From: a virus
Reading direction: 5' to 3' (one strand)
DNA length: 61,847 bases
IMG/VR virus record: IMGVR_UViG_3300033153_001680
Span: 1-61,847 of that record
Each line of letters begins with the position of its first letter. Positions within the stretch are counted from its first letter, which is position 1. The notes beneath the pieces are model-generated. The model had not been told where the DNA came from. It saw only the letters and a list, made by a program, of their open reading frames with translations, and did no database searches. This document shows positions 5,709 through 14,133 of the stretch, one piece after another. The position numbers were made by a program, and so were the translations under genes.

Positions 5709-6092
5709 ATGAGTGTGCTTGAACGCTTGATAGGAGCTTTACTGACTCCTAACATATTAACATATATCATAACTTCCTATGTGGGAGTTGTCATGTTTTT
5801 CCTGAAGTCCTTCGACAAGAGGATCAGAGCTTTAGAAAAAGGAAAAGTTGATACCGAGGATCTTGTGAGTGTTCGGGAACTCATGCAGCAGATGATCAAA
5901 ACTCAAGATAAACGTGCTGACCGAATAGAGGATCTTCTACAAAAATTAGCCTCCTGGGAACCTAGCCCTACTGAGCCTGACATCTCGTCCCTGGAGTTGT
6001 CCAAAGTGTCCAATGTAGTAGAGACTTTGGCAAAAGAAGTAGATAAGTCGAACCGCCTTCTGGAAAACCACCTCTCTAAGTATGAAGTTTGA
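5709..6092 (+). CDS. Single-pass membrane protein with coiled coil; possible inner-membrane spanin
   Basis: A 127-residue protein. Residues about 12-32 (NILTYIITSYVGVVMFFL) form a membrane segment, and the rest is a charged helical region with heptad-like hydrophobics (FDKRIRALEKGKVDTEDLVS; VVETLAKEVDKSNRLLENHL). This is the shape of an inner-membrane spanin or of a class of small phage membrane proteins found near lysis genes. It lies between the lipoprotein gene and terL and overlaps the terL start by 11 bases. No holin or endolysin is recognisable next to it. Confidence 0.6.
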   Translation: MSVLERLIGALLTPNILTYIITSYVGVVMFFLKSFDKRIRALEKGKVDTEDLVSVRELMQQMIKTQDKRADRIEDLLQKLASWEPSPTEPDISSLELSKVSNVVETLAKEVDKSNRLLENHLSKYEV

Positions 6093-7551
6093 GATCCACA
6101 CTAAAGCTCAGGGTCCTGTACTGGAAGAATTCAGGCGTTGCAGGGCTCGACGAAAGTTCATTATGGGTCCCTTGGGTTCCGCTAAGACTCATGAAGCCTG
6201 TCAGTGTGTCTTTGAGCTTATGCGCGAGCAAGAACCCTTTAGGGGTGTTCGTCGTACTCGGTGGTTTGCAATCAGGAACACGTACTCTGATTTGCACACC
6301 ACTACAATAAAGGATTGGATAGAGCTGTATGGAGACCTTGGGAGGTATAAAGGCGGCGGAGCAGAACCTCCTTGCCACTACCTAAGATTCAGGCTGGAAG
6401 ATAGGACTTATGTAGAGTCAGAGCTAATCTTCCTTGCCCTGGATAGGCCTGCTTCGGTACGAAGACTCAAGAGTACCCAGGTAACTGGAGTTTGGCTTAA
6501 TGAAACTTGTGAACTCGATAAGGCAGTAATAGATGAAGCGGACCTCAGAACCGGAAGATTCCCCCCTCCCTGGGAAGGCGGTGCCACTTGGCACGGAATG
6601 CTTGGTGATACGAACGCCCCCGACGAGGACTCTTGGTACCACTACCTTGCGGAGGAAGTTAAGCCAGCAGGGTGGAAGTTCTTTAAACAGCTCGGAGGGG
6701 TCTTGCGTGAAATGCGAACGCTGCCGGATGGCCGGGTTGAGTGGACCGGCGGATGGGTACCAAACCCCGAAGCCGAGAACTTGCGAAACTTGCCCGAAGG
6801 CTACTACGAAGATGGGATGCAAGGAAAGTCCGACCAGTGGATCGCCGTGAGACTCGCAAACGAGTATGGGGCGTTTCATACAGGTAAAGCTGTCTATGAG
6901 CACCAGTGGAACCGAAACCTCCATATAGACGAGGACGTTGAGTTTATAGAGGGCCTCCCTATAATAGTGGGGATGGATTTTGGCCTGACCCCCTCAGCCA
7001 TCATAGGTCAAGTCACTCCCAGGGGCCGACTTCAGATCTTGGACGAGATCCTTGCCTTTGGCATGGGGATAAACCAGTTCGCTACGTCACTCCTTATCCC
7101 CCTGGTTAAGAACAAATATAGTAGAGCTTCAGATGTTATCTACATAGGGGACCCCGCTGGAAATCAGCGAGCCCAAACGGACGAGATGACGGTTTTTAAG
7201 GAACTGAGTTCTCTGGGCATCGACGCAGAACCGGCTAATACTAATGACGTGGACGTAAGGTGGGAAGCGGTAAGATGGTTTCTTCAGCAACTGCGGGATG
7301 GTAAGGCGGCTTTCGCTGTTCATCCAAGATGTAGAACCGTTATCAAGGGTTTTGATAGTGGTTACCAATTTAAGAGACTTGAAGTATCGGGTGCCGAACC
7401 TAAATATAGTGGTCGAGCCGAAAAGAATAAGTACTCTCATCCGCATGATGCTCTTCAGTATTTAGCTATGTACTTAAAAGGAGACGACGGGGGTATGTCA
7501 GATCAACCATTAGACAACAAGGCAGTTTCTGAAGAGACTCTGTGGGCGTAA
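6082..7551 (+). CDS. terL: Terminase large subunit
   Basis: A 489-residue packaging motor. Its ATPase drives DNA into the procapsid and its nuclease cuts the DNA. The P-loop variant GPLGSAKT is at residues 29-36, and VTGVWLNETCEL near 135 is the Walker B region with the catalytic Glu. The RNase H-like nuclease half begins around residue 293 (IVGMDFGLTPSAI), with YIGDPAG near 350 and a late HPHDALQYLAMYL that places a third acidic residue. The length is normal for P22-like and related phages. The start overlaps the previous gene. Whether packaging is headful cannot be told from the sequence, but the apparent circular permutation would fit. Confidence 0.9.
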   Translation: MKFEIHTKAQGPVLEEFRRCRARRKFIMGPLGSAKTHEACQCVFELMREQEPFRGVRRTRWFAIRNTYSDLHTTTIKDWIELYGDLGRYKGGGAEPPCHYLRFRLEDRTYVESELIFLALDRPASVRRLKSTQVTGVWLNETCELDKAVIDEADLRTGRFPPPWEGGATWHGMLGDTNAPDEDSWYHYLAEEVKPAGWKFFKQLGGVLREMRTLPDGRVEWTGGWVPNPEAENLRNLPEGYYEDGMQGKSDQWIAVRLANEYGAFHTGKAVYEHQWNRNLHIDEDVEFIEGLPIIVGMDFGLTPSAIIGQVTPRGRLQILDEILAFGMGINQFATSLLIPLVKNKYSRASDVIYIGDPAGNQRAQTDEMTVFKELSSLGIDAEPANTNDVDVRWEAVRWFLQQLRDGKAAFAVHPRCRTVIKGFDSGYQFKRLEVSGAEPKYSGRAEKNKYSHPHDALQYLAMYLKGDDGGMSDQPLDNKAVSEETLWA

Positions 7552-7553
7552 AT

Positions 7554-9671
7554 ATGAGAGGATTAGTTAAGCACTCAGGGAACCAAAAAGGGACCAAGAT
7601 TGATGTTACTCAGCTACTCGCATGGGTGGCAGAGTCCCACACTTCTCATAGGGACTGGCGAGCAGAGAGCTGGGAGGACTATGAGTTTCGAGACGGTGTA
7701 CAGTGGCCCCACTCTGCCAAGGAGATGCTGAAGGACAAACGGATAAAGCCTATAACAGCTAACCGGATTTTCCCTATAGTAAACTTCATTCATGGTTGGT
7801 TCATCAACAACCAGAGGGACGTAATAGCTAAGGGCCGTACTAAGCAGGATAACGACCTTGCTCAGTTCATGTCTGAGGCTCTAATGTGTGTAAGGGACCA
7901 GAATAACGGGGCCAAGAAGATAGCAGATGCAGTTTTGGACCAAATTATAACCGGGTTTGGCTGCATGAAGGTAGGGGTTAGCCCTGATCCTAGAAAGGAG
8001 TCTGTTTCTCTGGACTACGTACCCTGGCACAATGTGTGGTGGGACCCTTACTCAGATCCATTTATGGACGAGCAGAACTGCCGGTTCGTTTTCACTTCAT
8101 CTTGGAAAGACCTTGACACTCTGTGCGACTTTTTCCCCAAGTGTGCCAACGATCTACAGGAGCAGTTTAGCTACCTGAGCGGGGTAGGAAATGGGGACTT
8201 GCCCATCATGCATGACGACGAGTCCACTCTTATCGAAGAAGTTCAGCGCATGATGGGCCAACCTGGGTATTGGACCAACTCAGACAGGCGAAGAGTCAGA
8301 CCCGTGGAGATGTGGTACAGTGTTACTGAAGAGGTTCTATTTGCTAAAGGGAAAAATGGCCGTGCTTACGAACTGGAGGCATATAACGAGGTTGATCAAC
8401 TAGCTATTATCAGGGAGTCTACTGAGATATTAACAGCTAGAGTGAAGAAACTTCGAGTAAGCCTGTTTTTAGGGGACTACGTTATCTATGATATGCCTTC
8501 TCCTATGCCTTTCACTGGGTATCCTTATGTTCCCTTCGTGGGGTATACTGATCGGTTTAGCAGGCCCTTTGGAGCACCTCGGCAGATAAAAGAGCAGAAT
8601 ATGGAACTCAACAAGAGGCGTTCTTATGCCCTTGCCCGGATAAACGACCGGAGAACCTTCATTGAGAAAAAAGCTGTCGAGGACCCCCACAGGACTCACG
8701 CAGAGGCGAATAAGCTCGATGGGCTGATTGTGGTTGGCGAACACAAAATAGATCGGGTGAAGATCCAGGAGCTGGGTGACTTGGCTTCCGCTCAACTTGC
8801 ATTCGCGGAGCACAGTGAAAGGGAGATTCAGGAGATCTCCGGGGCCGGGAATGAGTCAATGGGGTATCAGACTGCGGTTCAGTCGGGGCTGGCCCTCGAT
8901 AAGAAACAAGCCAGTCAGTCCACTGTTTTAGCGAGCCTATTGGAGAATGCTTACACAGCGGTCCAGGAATTGGGTAAAAAGATGTCCGTGCTCGTGCAGG
9001 ACAACTGGACAACTGAAAAAGCTCTCAGAGTGACCGACAAGATGTCTGGGGTAGAAGCTTTTGTTGCCCTCAATCAAGAAGTGCTTGGCGAAACTGGAGA
9101 AGTAATTGAGGTTCGGAACGATATAACTCAAGCTTCTTTCGACATTGTGTTGGCATCTACCGAGATGACTGATACAATGAGAGAGAAGAACATGGATCTG
9201 ATCTTCAGCTCTTTGAACAAAGCCCCGGCTGAAGCAATCGGGCCTCTACTCAGTCTTGGCCTTGAATTGTCAGACATACCTGAGAAGGGGAGCTGGTTGA
9301 AACAAATTCAGGCCGCTACAGGCGCAGGTGCTGTTGACGAGAACCTTTCTAAAGCCGAACAAGGTGAGATCGACCGGGCGAATGCCCAGAAGGTCCAGCA
9401 GCGGCAAGAGGAAGGATATGTTCTTGAAGTCCAGACTGCTCAGGCAGAAAACCAGAAAACCGAGGCCGAAACTGGAAAGCTTCGCGCTGAAGCCATTGCG
9501 TTGTTAAAAGAGGCTGATGCTCAGAAACAGAAAGTGGACCAGGAGGGTTTTAAGATTGGCCAGGAATCAACTGAGCCTCTACCCGACATAACTCCAGGGA
9601 TCGCCAAACCCCTGAATAAAGCTCGGATGAAGGGCTTTATCAAAAAGCTCACGGAGGATGAGGTAAGGTGA
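7554..9671 (+). CDS. Portal protein
   Basis: A 705-residue protein following terL directly, the size of P22-type portals (around 725). The N-terminal part carries WEDYEFRDGVQW and FIHGWFINNQRDV, patterns of P22-like portal families. The middle has the wing/stem-like RRSYALARINDRRTF, and the C-terminal 120 residues form an Ala/Gln/Glu-rich helix, expected for a portal barrel. It forms the dodecameric ring through which DNA passes. I start at the ATG at 7554; a GTG at 7542 is an alternative, and neither has a strong ribosome site. Its TGA overlaps the next GTG. Confidence 0.85.
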   Translation: MRGLVKHSGNQKGTKIDVTQLLAWVAESHTSHRDWRAESWEDYEFRDGVQWPHSAKEMLKDKRIKPITANRIFPIVNFIHGWFINNQRDVIAKGRTKQDNDLAQFMSEALMCVRDQNNGAKKIADAVLDQIITGFGCMKVGVSPDPRKESVSLDYVPWHNVWWDPYSDPFMDEQNCRFVFTSSWKDLDTLCDFFPKCANDLQEQFSYLSGVGNGDLPIMHDDESTLIEEVQRMMGQPGYWTNSDRRRVRPVEMWYSVTEEVLFAKGKNGRAYELEAYNEVDQLAIIRESTEILTARVKKLRVSLFLGDYVIYDMPSPMPFTGYPYVPFVGYTDRFSRPFGAPRQIKEQNMELNKRRSYALARINDRRTFIEKKAVEDPHRTHAEANKLDGLIVVGEHKIDRVKIQELGDLASAQLAFAEHSEREIQEISGAGNESMGYQTAVQSGLALDKKQASQSTVLASLLENAYTAVQELGKKMSVLVQDNWTTEKALRVTDKMSGVEAFVALNQEVLGETGEVIEVRNDITQASFDIVLASTEMTDTMREKNMDLIFSSLNKAPAEAIGPLLSLGLELSDIPEKGSWLKQIQAATGAGAVDENLSKAEQGEIDRANAQKVQQRQEEGYVLEVQTAQAENQKTEAETGKLRAEAIALLKEADAQKQKVDQEGFKIGQESTEPLPDITPGIAKPLNKARMKGFIKKLTEDEVR

Positions 9672-9892
9672 GAAAAAGTGATGAAGCATACAGTAAGCAA
9701 AAGCTGAAAAAGGTACTATCTGAGCAACGAAGAGCACCCGATGGGAAGAACTTCAGGTTCTGGAACATGAGGACCAACACTGATTCTGACAATAAATACA
9801 ATGAGGGCTTTTCCCATATAAACTGGAACATTCGTCCAAGTGACGTAAAACATCGTCCAAGTGACGTAAAACGTTCAACCTCGTCCAAGTGA
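9668..9892 (+). CDS. Small basic protein ending in the hairpin repeats
   Basis: A GTG start at 9668 overlaps the portal stop (GTGA) behind GAGGTAAGG, a good ribosome site, giving 74 residues rich in Lys, Arg and Asp. The last 22 residues (RPSDVKHRPSDVK) are simply the translation of the DNA repeats starting at 9832, so the gene either grew into the repeats or the repeats were seeded in its 3' end. No family recognised. It could be a minor head protein or a translational-coupling spacer before the scaffold gene. Confidence 0.5.
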   Translation: MRKSDEAYSKQKLKKVLSEQRRAPDGKNFRFWNMRTNTDSDNKYNEGFSHINWNIRPSDVKHRPSDVKRSTSSK

Positions 9893-9955
9893 CGTAAAAT
9901 TTGTATTCGTCTGAACGACGTAAAACGCTTAAACTTCGTCCAAGAGACGTAAAAC
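9832..9955 (+). repeat. Five hairpin repeats between portal and scaffold
   Basis: Five copies of TCGTCCAAGTGACGTAAAAC-like units start at 9832, 9853, 9881, 9907 and 9936, spaced 21-29 bases. In every copy CGTC and GACG are conserved and can pair around a 5-base loop, followed by TAAAA. The loops vary (CAAGT three times, TGAAC, CAAGA) while the stem stays fixed. This is the pattern expected for a structure-dependent or dyad-dependent binding site. It could be an RNA target of a translational regulator of scaffold and capsid synthesis, or an operator. Confidence 0.8.
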
Positions 9956-9977
9956 ACTACAAAGGAACTAAAGAACG

Positions 9978-11177
9978 ATGGAAGACTCAGCTACTACTTC
10001 AGCCCCAGAAGGCGAATCTACTGACGCGGGTATGGAATTTGACCCAGGTATTTTCGGCCTAGATGGTGTATCAGATGCAGACTTAGGGGGGCCTGAAGCC
10101 GACCCGAAGGACGACTCCACCGAGGATGACTCTGTTAAGGATGATTCCACCGAGGATGACTCTGTTAAGGATGGTTCCACCGAGGATGACTCTGTTAAGG
10201 ATGATTCCACCGAGGATGACTCTGTTAAGGACGATTCCACCGAGGATGACTCTGTTAAGGATGATTCCACCAAAGACGACTCCACCAAGGATGACTCTGT
10301 TAAGGATGATTCCACCAAGGACGACTCTACCAAGGAAGACCCTAAGAAGTCCTCAGTACCCGAAGGGCACGTCCCTTTAGCAGCCCTGCATCAAGCTCGT
10401 GGGGAAATAACTCGGCTGAAGGGAGAGCTATCTGCTGTTAGGGCTCAGAAGTCGGAGCCCCAGTCTGAGCGTCTTGTTACGGCTAAGGAGTCCGAGGAGT
10501 TTAAGGACTTCTCTGTGGTAACAAAAGCAAAGCTGGCCGAGAGGTTTGAGGACGACCCAGTAGGAGCTGCGGAGTACACTGATAAACTCGGAAAGTACTA
10601 CGACTTCAAGAACCGGGAGAGTCGGCAGAAGACTCTTGATGAGCAGTCCGCTAAGGACCAGGAAGCTCATGAAGCAGCTTTAGTCGAAGAGTACGACAGG
10701 GCTTCTGGTGAGATGGAAGAAGTGCTACCAGGGTTGTTCAGTAACGATGAAGTCCAAGAGGGCATCACCACTTTTGCAGAAAGCCTTGGGTTCGGTGAGA
10801 ATCTGTTCTTTTTAACAAATCCTACAACTCAAGTGATCCTTCCGGGAGGGGACACTCCGGTACCGTTAGGAGCCCGAGCGGCTGCGATGCTCCGTACCCT
10901 GGTTACTGCTCGAACAAAGTTAACCGAGTCTAAACCCGTTGACACTAAAGCTCTGGAAACAAAGATCCGAGTTGAAGTTGAAAAAGAAATAAGAGGTGAG
11001 CTGGAAAAAGAGTACCTCGCTAAAGTAAAGGCCCATGCACGGGGGGACAAGTACACATCGTTAGATGATGTGCCAACCGCTGATGCTGATCGGGCGCTTT
11101 CTGGCAAGGTTTTATCTGAAAACGACATTAGTCGTTTGTCTCCAGCAGCCCTGGAAGAATATCTTAAAGGAAACTAA
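9978..11177 (+). CDS. Scaffold (procapsid assembly) protein
   Basis: A 399-residue very acidic protein between portal and capsid genes, the normal place for a scaffold. The N-terminal third is disordered with a 10-residue Asp/Ser/Thr repeat (KDDSTEDDSV, about residues 43-120). Then comes a coiled coil (LHQARGEITRLKGELSAVRAQ) and a helical C-terminal half with Lys/Glu-rich stretches, typical of the part that binds coat protein. Function is inferred from position, charge and coiled coil, not from a sequence match. RBS AAGGAACTAAAG precedes the ATG. Confidence 0.75.
   Translation: MEDSATTSAPEGESTDAGMEFDPGIFGLDGVSDADLGGPEADPKDDSTEDDSVKDDSTEDDSVKDGSTEDDSVKDDSTEDDSVKDDSTEDDSVKDDSTKDDSTKDDSVKDDSTKDDSTKEDPKKSSVPEGHVPLAALHQARGEITRLKGELSAVRAQKSEPQSERLVTAKESEEFKDFSVVTKAKLAERFEDDPVGAAEYTDKLGKYYDFKNRESRQKTLDEQSAKDQEAHEAALVEEYDRASGEMEEVLPGLFSNDEVQEGITTFAESLGFGENLFFLTNPTTQVILPGGDTPVPLGARAAAMLRTLVTARTKLTESKPVDTKALETKIRVEVEKEIRGELEKEYLAKVKAHARGDKYTSLDDVPTADADRALSGKVLSENDISRLSPAALEEYLKGN
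10108..10340 (+). repeat. 30-bp tandem repeat in the scaffold gene
   Basis: About seven copies of a 30-bp unit containing GATTCCACCGAGGATGACTC, translated as KDDSTEDDSV. Copies differ by a few bases and the last ones replace Glu by Lys. It is an in-frame length polymorphism candidate. Confidence 0.85.
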
Positions 11178-11189
11178 TAGAGGTACATT

Positions 11190-12278
11190 ATGGCTGCTAC
11201 AGAATTTGCGTTGAATGACCCCCTGGCGGTCCAACGTTGGAGTACGTCTCTTGCTGTTGAGGCGATGAAGGCTCAGTATTTTGCTAAGTTTATCGGCATG
11301 GGACCTGAGAGCCTGTTGGTACTAAAGAATGACCTTCACAAAGCTGCTGGTGAGAAAGTGACTATGGGTCTCCGTATGAAGCTTCAGCACGCGGGTATTG
11401 AGGGAGACGCGGCTATCGAAGGCCATGCAACTGGCGAGGAGGCTTTGAACTTTTTCAACGATTTCTTGTTCATCGACCAGTTACGTAAGAGTACAAAGTC
11501 AAAAGGCCGCATGTCAGAACAGCGAGTTCCCTACAACTTGCGAAAAGTGGGCCGGGATGCTCTGGCAGAATGGTGGGCTGAAGAAATGGACGAAGAGATT
11601 TTCTTCTACCTGTCTGGAGCCCGAGGGGCTGTAACCGCAGGCTACCACAACCCTGATACCTGGACAGGGAGGGCTAATAATGCGCTAACTGCCCCAGATG
11701 CAGCTCACATCCTGTATGGTGGAGATGCAACTGGTAAGGCTGACATGGATGCTGCGGACACCATTGCTCTCCTGGATATTGAGAGACTCGCAGCAAAAGC
11801 AAAGCTGACTGATCCAATGATGCAGCCGTTCAACATTGGTGGTAAGAAGAAGTTCGTTTTCCTGATGCACACTGTTCAGGCTTTCCAGCTACGGACTTCT
11901 AATACAACTAATGACTGGCTCAGTATACACAAGGCCACTGATCGTGGACCGTCTGCAAAAATGTACTCTGGGTCTCTCGGCGAGTACGCTGACGTTATTA
12001 TGCACGAACACCGGAATGTCGTACAATTTGATGACTATGGGGCGGGTTCTAACATGCCTGCGGCTCGGGCTCTGTTTATGGGTGCTCAAGCTGGTCTGGT
12101 TGCTTACGGACAGGAGTCGTCTTCCCAGCGGTACACCTGGAATGAGGAAAAAGACGACCGTGGCAATGCTTTAGCTATTACTGCGGGGTCCATCTTCGGT
12201 GTGAAGAAATCCCGGTACGACTCCAAGGATTTCTCTGTTATGGCTTATGACTCGTATTGTCCTCTGACCATCACTTAA
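11190..12278 (+). CDS. Major capsid protein, N4-gp56 family
   Basis: A 362-residue protein. The stretch RVPYNLRKVGRDALAEWWAEEMDEEIFFYLSGARG and the opening EFALNDPLAVQRWSTSL are typical of the N4-gp56 (DUF4043) major capsid family with the HK97 fold, though here slightly short. It is the main shell protein. Sequence after residue 300 (SSSQRYTWNEEKDDRGNAL) also fits the family. It follows the scaffold by 12 bases and is followed by a strong hairpin at 12286-12315, the usual arrangement for the most highly made protein. RBS AGAGGTAC. Confidence 0.88.
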   Translation: MAATEFALNDPLAVQRWSTSLAVEAMKAQYFAKFIGMGPESLLVLKNDLHKAAGEKVTMGLRMKLQHAGIEGDAAIEGHATGEEALNFFNDFLFIDQLRKSTKSKGRMSEQRVPYNLRKVGRDALAEWWAEEMDEEIFFYLSGARGAVTAGYHNPDTWTGRANNALTAPDAAHILYGGDATGKADMDAADTIALLDIERLAAKAKLTDPMMQPFNIGGKKKFVFLMHTVQAFQLRTSNTTNDWLSIHKATDRGPSAKMYSGSLGEYADVIMHEHRNVVQFDDYGAGSNMPAARALFMGAQAGLVAYGQESSSQRYTWNEEKDDRGNALAITAGSIFGVKKSRYDSKDFSVMAYDSYCPLTIT

Positions 12279-12285
12279 TTTTAAT

Positions 12286-12315
12286 GAACTATGCAGCTTT
12301 ACAGCTGCATAGTTC
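12286..12315 (+). terminator. Perfect 13-bp hairpin after the capsid gene
   Basis: GAACTATGCAGCT and AGCTGCATAGTTC pair exactly around TTAC, 8 bases past the capsid stop. A T run is missing, so it is probably a partial terminator or an RNA stabiliser that raises capsid output relative to downstream tail genes. Confidence 0.7.
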
Positions 12316-12330
12316 TACTAAAGGTGAACT

Positions 12331-12561
12331 ATGTACCTCTTATACACTGGTAAGCGAGCTAAAGCTCTGACAGCGTACAACCCCAAGAGCCTGAAAGACG
12401 GCCCCTATGATTTTTCAGATGGCCCTTGTAAAGTGACTGACCGGGACTTCCGTATCTTGATTCATGAGAATCCTAATGGAATGGTAGTCGTAGAGAAGCC
12501 ACCTGTGAAGCCTCCTGTGAAGCCTCCTGTGAAGAAACCAGCCTCCACAGTTGCAAAATAA
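12331..12561 (+). CDS. Small protein with Pro-Pro-Val-Lys tail
   Basis: A 76-residue protein between capsid and adaptor, beginning MYLLYTGKRAKAL and ending in a basic Pro-rich tail of PPVK units (about residues 57-69). Its position just after the capsid suggests a minor head or decoration protein, but no family is recognised. AAAGGTGAACT precedes the ATG, right after the capsid hairpin. The tail repeats are three near-identical 12-base units and could vary in number. Confidence 0.6.
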   Translation: MYLLYTGKRAKALTAYNPKSLKDGPYDFSDGPCKVTDRDFRILIHENPNGMVVVEKPPVKPPVKPPVKKPASTVAK

Positions 12562-12570
12562 GGGCAATTT

Positions 12571-13230
12571 ATGGCTACTTTAGAAGAACTCCGAACAAGG
12601 GTTTCTGAGAACCTCCAGGACACCAACAGGATTTCGGACGATCTTATCGACCGGACTATAAATGAGGGTCTTGCCTTCTGTGCTCGGAAAGTTAGGCTCC
12701 CTGCGCTTGAGTCCGAGGGAGTTGTAACCACACTGGTAGGGGCGTATAAGGTAGCTATCCCCCCTGGTTGGCAGTATCAGCGAGGGCTGTACGCAGTAGA
12801 GGTATCTGGCGAGGACCCCATAGACGTTGCATCCTCTGTGGCTATGCTACGGATGGCGTACCCTGAGTTCGGAACGGAGGAGCCCAAAGGCAGTGTAGTG
12901 GTTGCTACTATTGCTGGGGGTATGTTGCTGTATCACGGAGTTCCTGACGATCCAGTGGAGCTGTTATGTCGTTTCTACCGAATTCCTACGAAGCTCCAGA
13001 AGGACTCGGATACTCCAGAGGGCGTTCCTGAAGAACTTCTGGGGATTCTACTGGAGAGTTATGCGCTGTTCAGGTTGTACCCTCTGATTGAGAACGGCCT
13101 GGAGGGTCCTCAAGCCAACACATTGTACTTTAAGACTTTGTTTGATGAGTACTTGAATGACTTGGACTCTTATATTTCGGAGGGCCAGTCTTCTCCTGAA
13201 CCCATACGAGATGATTCATGGAAACTGTAA
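12571..13230 (+). CDS. Head-to-tail adaptor protein
   Basis: A 219-residue protein opening MATLEELRTRVSENLQDTNRISDDLIDRTINEGL, the pattern of podoviral/siphoviral adaptor proteins that dock under the portal (P22 gp4-like and SU10-like adaptors). The middle beta-rich part (GGMLLYHGVPDDPVELLCRFYRIP) and the final helix that ends in a Tyr/Leu-rich segment also fit. It would join portal and tail tube or nozzle. It comes directly after the small post-capsid gene, and its stop overlaps the next start by 13 bases. Confidence 0.7.
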   Translation: MATLEELRTRVSENLQDTNRISDDLIDRTINEGLAFCARKVRLPALESEGVVTTLVGAYKVAIPPGWQYQRGLYAVEVSGEDPIDVASSVAMLRMAYPEFGTEEPKGSVVVATIAGGMLLYHGVPDDPVELLCRFYRIPTKLQKDSDTPEGVPEELLGILLESYALFRLYPLIENGLEGPQANTLYFKTLFDEYLNDLDSYISEGQSSPEPIRDDSWKL

Positions 13231-14123
13231 GAATTCTCACGTCTTCTAAAGGGCTTAACACGAAGCTGCAAAAGACTCGTGTGGCCTACGACAAGTCTGG
13301 GACCACAGAACTCACTAAAGCAGTGAACGTTTCTCATGATTATACAGGGAGAGTCAGCAGGAGGTCGGGTTACAATTACCAGGTAGAAGGAGACTTCCAC
13401 AGTGTTTTTTGTGACGAAGGCGACTGCTTTTTGGGACGTGGACTAGATTTATTTAAGCTGAACAACGATCTTTCCATTACTGGAGTACGTGGTAGCTTAT
13501 CAGGTAACCGAATAGGGTTCTGCCAGATAGGACGAGAAACTTACTACGCTAATGGGCACCAGAACGGTGTCATACGAAACGGGCAGTCGTACCCCTGGCC
13601 TGTAGGCGAATATCTAGGACCGGAGACTTCGAGGTCTTTTTCGAGTGCTCCCGCTGGGACCCACTTAGCCTACTACAATGGGTACCTGTGCATCTCCGTG
13701 GGTAACGTACTGTATTTTAGCGAACCTTGGGCACCTGGATTGTTTAACATGTCTAAGATGTTCGTACAGTTCTCCTCTGAGGTACTGTTAGTTAAGCCAG
13801 TGGTCTCGGGAATCTTCGTGTCAGACTCAGAGGATACGTGGTTTCTGCATGGGCCTACTCCGAGCGACTTCGTTCAAAAGAAGGTCCTAAGCTACCCTGC
13901 CCTGGAGTGGTCTGATGCTATAGACTACGTGGAGAGCTTGGACATAGGGCTTGAGATTCCTGGGCTATGCGCTATGTGGGGGTCCAGATACGGCGCGGTT
14001 CTAGGGCTACCCGATGGAACAGCCATTAACAGGTCCATTAACAAAGTAAAGTACCCTAAAATAGGCTCTCAGGGCTCTGGGTTACTGAAGGACCAAACTT
14101 TTATTTTTAATACCTTCTTCTAG
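13218..14123 (+). CDS. Tail nozzle-like protein
   Basis: A 301-residue beta-rich protein. The opening (GLNTKLQKTRVAYD then NVSHDYTGRVSRRSGYN) and blocks such as GTHLAYYNGYLCISVGNVLYFSEPWAPGLFN resemble the beta-propeller-type nozzle or P22 gp10-like tail accessory proteins, including the recurrent LYFSEPWxPGLF. It is expected to sit below the adaptor ring and to plug or extend the tail. The assignment rests on motif memory and gene order. Confidence 0.6.
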   Translation: METVRILTSSKGLNTKLQKTRVAYDKSGTTELTKAVNVSHDYTGRVSRRSGYNYQVEGDFHSVFCDEGDCFLGRGLDLFKLNNDLSITGVRGSLSGNRIGFCQIGRETYYANGHQNGVIRNGQSYPWPVGEYLGPETSRSFSSAPAGTHLAYYNGYLCISVGNVLYFSEPWAPGLFNMSKMFVQFSSEVLLVKPVVSGIFVSDSEDTWFLHGPTPSDFVQKKVLSYPALEWSDAIDYVESLDIGLEIPGLCAMWGSRYGAVLGLPDGTAINRSINKVKYPKIGSQGSGLLKDQTFIFNTFF

Positions 14124-14133
14124 GAGAACAGAT

